From positions 73,815,972-73,879,971 of the forward strand of contig OX439040.1 of assembly GCA_949317995.1 (NCBI GenBank): a stretch of DNA of 64,000 nucleotides, written 5' to 3'. A program made the position numbers and the translations under genes. Source of the DNA: Acholoe squamosa (lineage: Eukaryota > Annelida > Polychaeta > Phyllodocida > Polynoidae). The notes under the pieces were generated by a model. That model saw only the letters and a program-made list of their open reading frames with translations, did not search any database and had not been told where the DNA came from. Of this stretch, positions 61,709-64,000 are shown piece by piece (position 1 is the first letter of the stretch; each line of letters starts with the position of its first letter).

Positions 61709-63239
61709 GGTCAATGGGCACCACTTGTCGTGATTCGGTCATTTTGAGTTCTATGATGGATAAATCGTTCAGTATGGATCATAGATATGCTATTATCATA
61801 TATTCTGATTGCCCTGGGTTAGAGCTACACGGGGAACCCTAGTTTTACCTATGTCTTAGGCATATTATGGGATAGAGAGGCCTCAAACCACCCTAAAAGA
61901 ATCGTTTTTCATCAATAAAATCTAAACCGGCAATTATGGAGTTAATTAATAATTTTTAAAAAGGTTAGGGGGGTAGATATATAATTCTAGCTTTGTTATA
62001 TATAACTTCCGGATTTTTTAAGACCATTTGGAGATGTATAGAATGGTTTATTATTTTGCTCTTAGCAAAAACGTCTTTGTGTAATTTTCAAGGAGATTCG
62101 TCTCACTCCCTAAAATGGGGCTGTACCTCTAATATAGATATACTACATGGACTAATAAAATATAGTGTGTCATTCTTTAACATCTACCTGTGTATGCATA
62201 AAACAATTGGGAGCCTAGGTACTACACATAAGTGTCCAGAAGGATTGATGTATGCTGGGGTAGGTTTAGAGGGAGATTCGTCTCACATCCTGTTTGGACA
62301 TATAGGCATGAATAATTACCAGGCCTTTCATATTTAACCATCGCCTTTATGACTTCTAAGTACCTACATATCCAAGGAATAATGCATATGAATAGCAATT
62401 CCCTGCTACGTACTAGGCCAGAGATATCACTATCATATGGGTGAAGGGGAATCGTCCCACTCCCAGGAGATTTGTCTCACGCCCTGCATGGGCAGGCATG
62501 AATAACTACCAAGCCCTTCATATTTAACTATCCTCTTTATGGCCTCTAAGTGCCTACATATCAAGAGAATTAGGCGTGTGAATATCATTTCCCTACTACC
62601 TCCCAGACCACAGATATCACTATCATATGAGTCTCACGCCCGGGAGATTCTTCTCACAGCCAGGAGATTCATCTCACACCCAGCAGGATATGACAGAACT
62701 ACATAATGAGCAGCCTCTTCACCCTCATATGTGAATTAATCTATGTATCGAAATACCTGTTTCTCTCAATATATTTTCACCTTACTATCAATATGAAATC
62801 GTTATATTTAAGACAAGAAGGTGATGAAGACATTTCAGGTATTTTCAATGTAGCACCAATTTACACCATTTTCTGTCAAACTAAAATATAAAGGAAATCA
62901 GAGAAAATGTGGGTGTTCTATGGTTCATATCAGAGGGAAAGGTGTCTATTTTGATTACAAGTCAGAACATTTAGGCTTCATATAATGTTGTATGATGCAA
63001 AGGGATCGCTTTATGCACATGGCTAGGGCGTGAGATGAATCTCCCCCTCATTTTAGAGCCTGTTAAACCCTTCTTTGCCCCTGTGCTGTGCCTTCAGTTT
63101 TCATATTTAACCTACCCCCATATATGGATGTTATGAGCCAACCCATGCAGTATAAGCCCAAATAATATTTTACAGATGCTATGATATTAGTTTTTAGGTC
63201 CCAGCCTGCCCAAATGACGACAAGTGGTGCCTATTGTCC
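61709..63239. mobile_element. 1.5 kb inverted-repeat element inserted in copy C
   Basis: Inverted ends 61709-61731 and 63217-63239 match at 21 of 23 positions (core GGCACCACTTGTCGT). The flanking octamers CTATATAC and ATAGATAC match at 6 of 8, and copy B shows the unoccupied site, so an old 8-bp target duplication (as in hAT elements) is plausible. There is no transposase. The interior has at least six copies of a GGAGATTCNTCTCAC motif between about 62090 and 63050. Confidence 0.7.
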
Positions 63240-64000
63240 ATAGATACGCAACATACCTACACAAAGTATATACATCTACATACACATCATATAAAACATA
63301 CGTCAGCACTAGCTCACACACGTCTTCACTCCATTATTAGATCATCAAAGGGTAGGTGGAAGAAAAAAAAAAGTTCCAGCAGGATCAAAGTCGGCTTTTG
63401 ATAGCTTTTAGAAAAGAGCTCTAATCCCTATGATCACAGAGATCCTCACTTGGTAGGGTATCTATAAATCTGATTTCACCTGCCCTCCTCAGGTAAACCA
63501 AACACGCAATTACACACCCCCTGTTAGCAAGGGGAGAAGTAAAAATTAAGGAATCTCATAATACCTTAACGAGAGAGCCTACCTCACACCTGTAAAGTGG
63601 ATTAAGCTAATTATCACAGTTTTAACTCTATTTAATCCCACCAAAATACAGTTATCACAACACCTTTCCACCTGTTTTATGTCGACAGATCTAAAAGATA
63701 AGTCGCTACACAGAATGAAAGCAAACACCCCTAATTTCACCAAATACACTTGTCACAGCGCCTTTCCTCCTGTTTGATGTTAACAAATTCATAAGGCTCA
63801 TGCTGATAAGGCTCTACACAGAAAGGAAAAGGTGGTGGTAAGTATCCAGCTGGAAATATGCTTAGATCTCCCTATATAAAGCAGCCCAATTTCTCTTGGA
63901 AGGATATATCACTGCTGACCACTACAACTACCGCGCCTACCACCACTGCCTTTACCATCACCAGCACCACCTACCCGCCGGCTGCCTGCCTACCTGCCCG
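63240..64000 (+). other. Copy C right arm: control region leading towards a BIR gene position
   Basis: Sequence matching copy B's region between PolB and the BIR gene resumes here (CATACCTACACAAAGT, GCAATTACACACCCC, CATAATACCTTAACGAG, AAGTCGCTACACAG). The death-domain gene of copy B is absent. A good TATATAAAG lies at 63873-63881 in the position upstream of copy B's BIR gene, so the copy C BIR gene, if kept, would start just beyond the window. Confidence 0.6.

Noticed and set aside
61506..61842. ORFs over the (CTAT)n microsatellite
   Set aside because: They are repeats of SIYL-type residues produced by the tetranucleotide run.
1..64000. CRISPR arrays, rRNA genes, bacterial operons
   Set aside because: No direct-repeat/spacer pattern or rRNA-like sequence was seen; repeats present are tandem, inverted or transposon-related, and the genes are eukaryotic virus-like.

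Overview
The window looks like nuclear DNA from a metazoan, probably a marine invertebrate; species and phylum cannot be fixed from sequence alone. Reasons: several LINE, LTR and inverted-repeat transposons nested in one another, a two-exon secreted-protein gene with GT-AG splice sites, animal-type BIR and death-like domains, and AT-rich single-copy DNA with microsatellites. It is mostly a graveyard of virus-like mobile DNA.

Region 1 (1 to about 24.9 kb) is a large Polinton/Maverick (adintovirus-like) provirus with all genes on the + strand; its left end lies outside the window. It carries a protein-primed family B DNA polymerase, retrovirus-type integrase, A32/FtsK-like packaging ATPase, double-jelly-roll major capsid protein, candidate penton, adenain-like protease and small basic core proteins. 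Accessory genes include a PC4-like protein, an HD/DUF5662-like protein, a protein with two death-like domains, and two dUTPase-family proteins, one of which has lost key motifs. A 3.4 kb LINE sits inside the polymerase gene between TTAGA direct repeats, so this copy cannot make an intact polymerase.

Region 2 (about 25 to 40 kb) holds a Ty3/Gypsy-like element on the - strand whose gag and pol share one frame split by a single TAG, truncated in integrase. Next come degraded gag/protease remnants, and a 1.3 kb element with perfect 30-bp inverted ends and an internal motif repeated roughly every 165-205 bp.

Region 3 (about 40 to 64 kb) holds three damaged copies of a second, compact Polinton-type family, called A, B and C here. 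Copy B (44174-56356) is bounded end to end: 6-bp target duplication CACACT, termini AG...CT, and long inverted terminal repeats. Between the repeats I find only a protein-primed polymerase, a cysteine-containing ORF, a death-like-domain gene and a BIR gene; no capsid, ATPase, protease or integrase. The terminal repeats carry clustered CCAAT, E2F-like TTTTGGCGGGAAA and CACGTG sites, the layout of an S-phase promoter. A capsid-less, polymerase-plus-apoptosis-gene element with S-phase-type ends is the best candidate for an undescribed system here. Copies of this family are broken by two LINEs, a tRNA-related SINE-like insert and a 1.5 kb inverted-repeat element. Between copies B and C lies an apparently intact host-like gene for a small secreted cysteine-containing protein (56705-58472).
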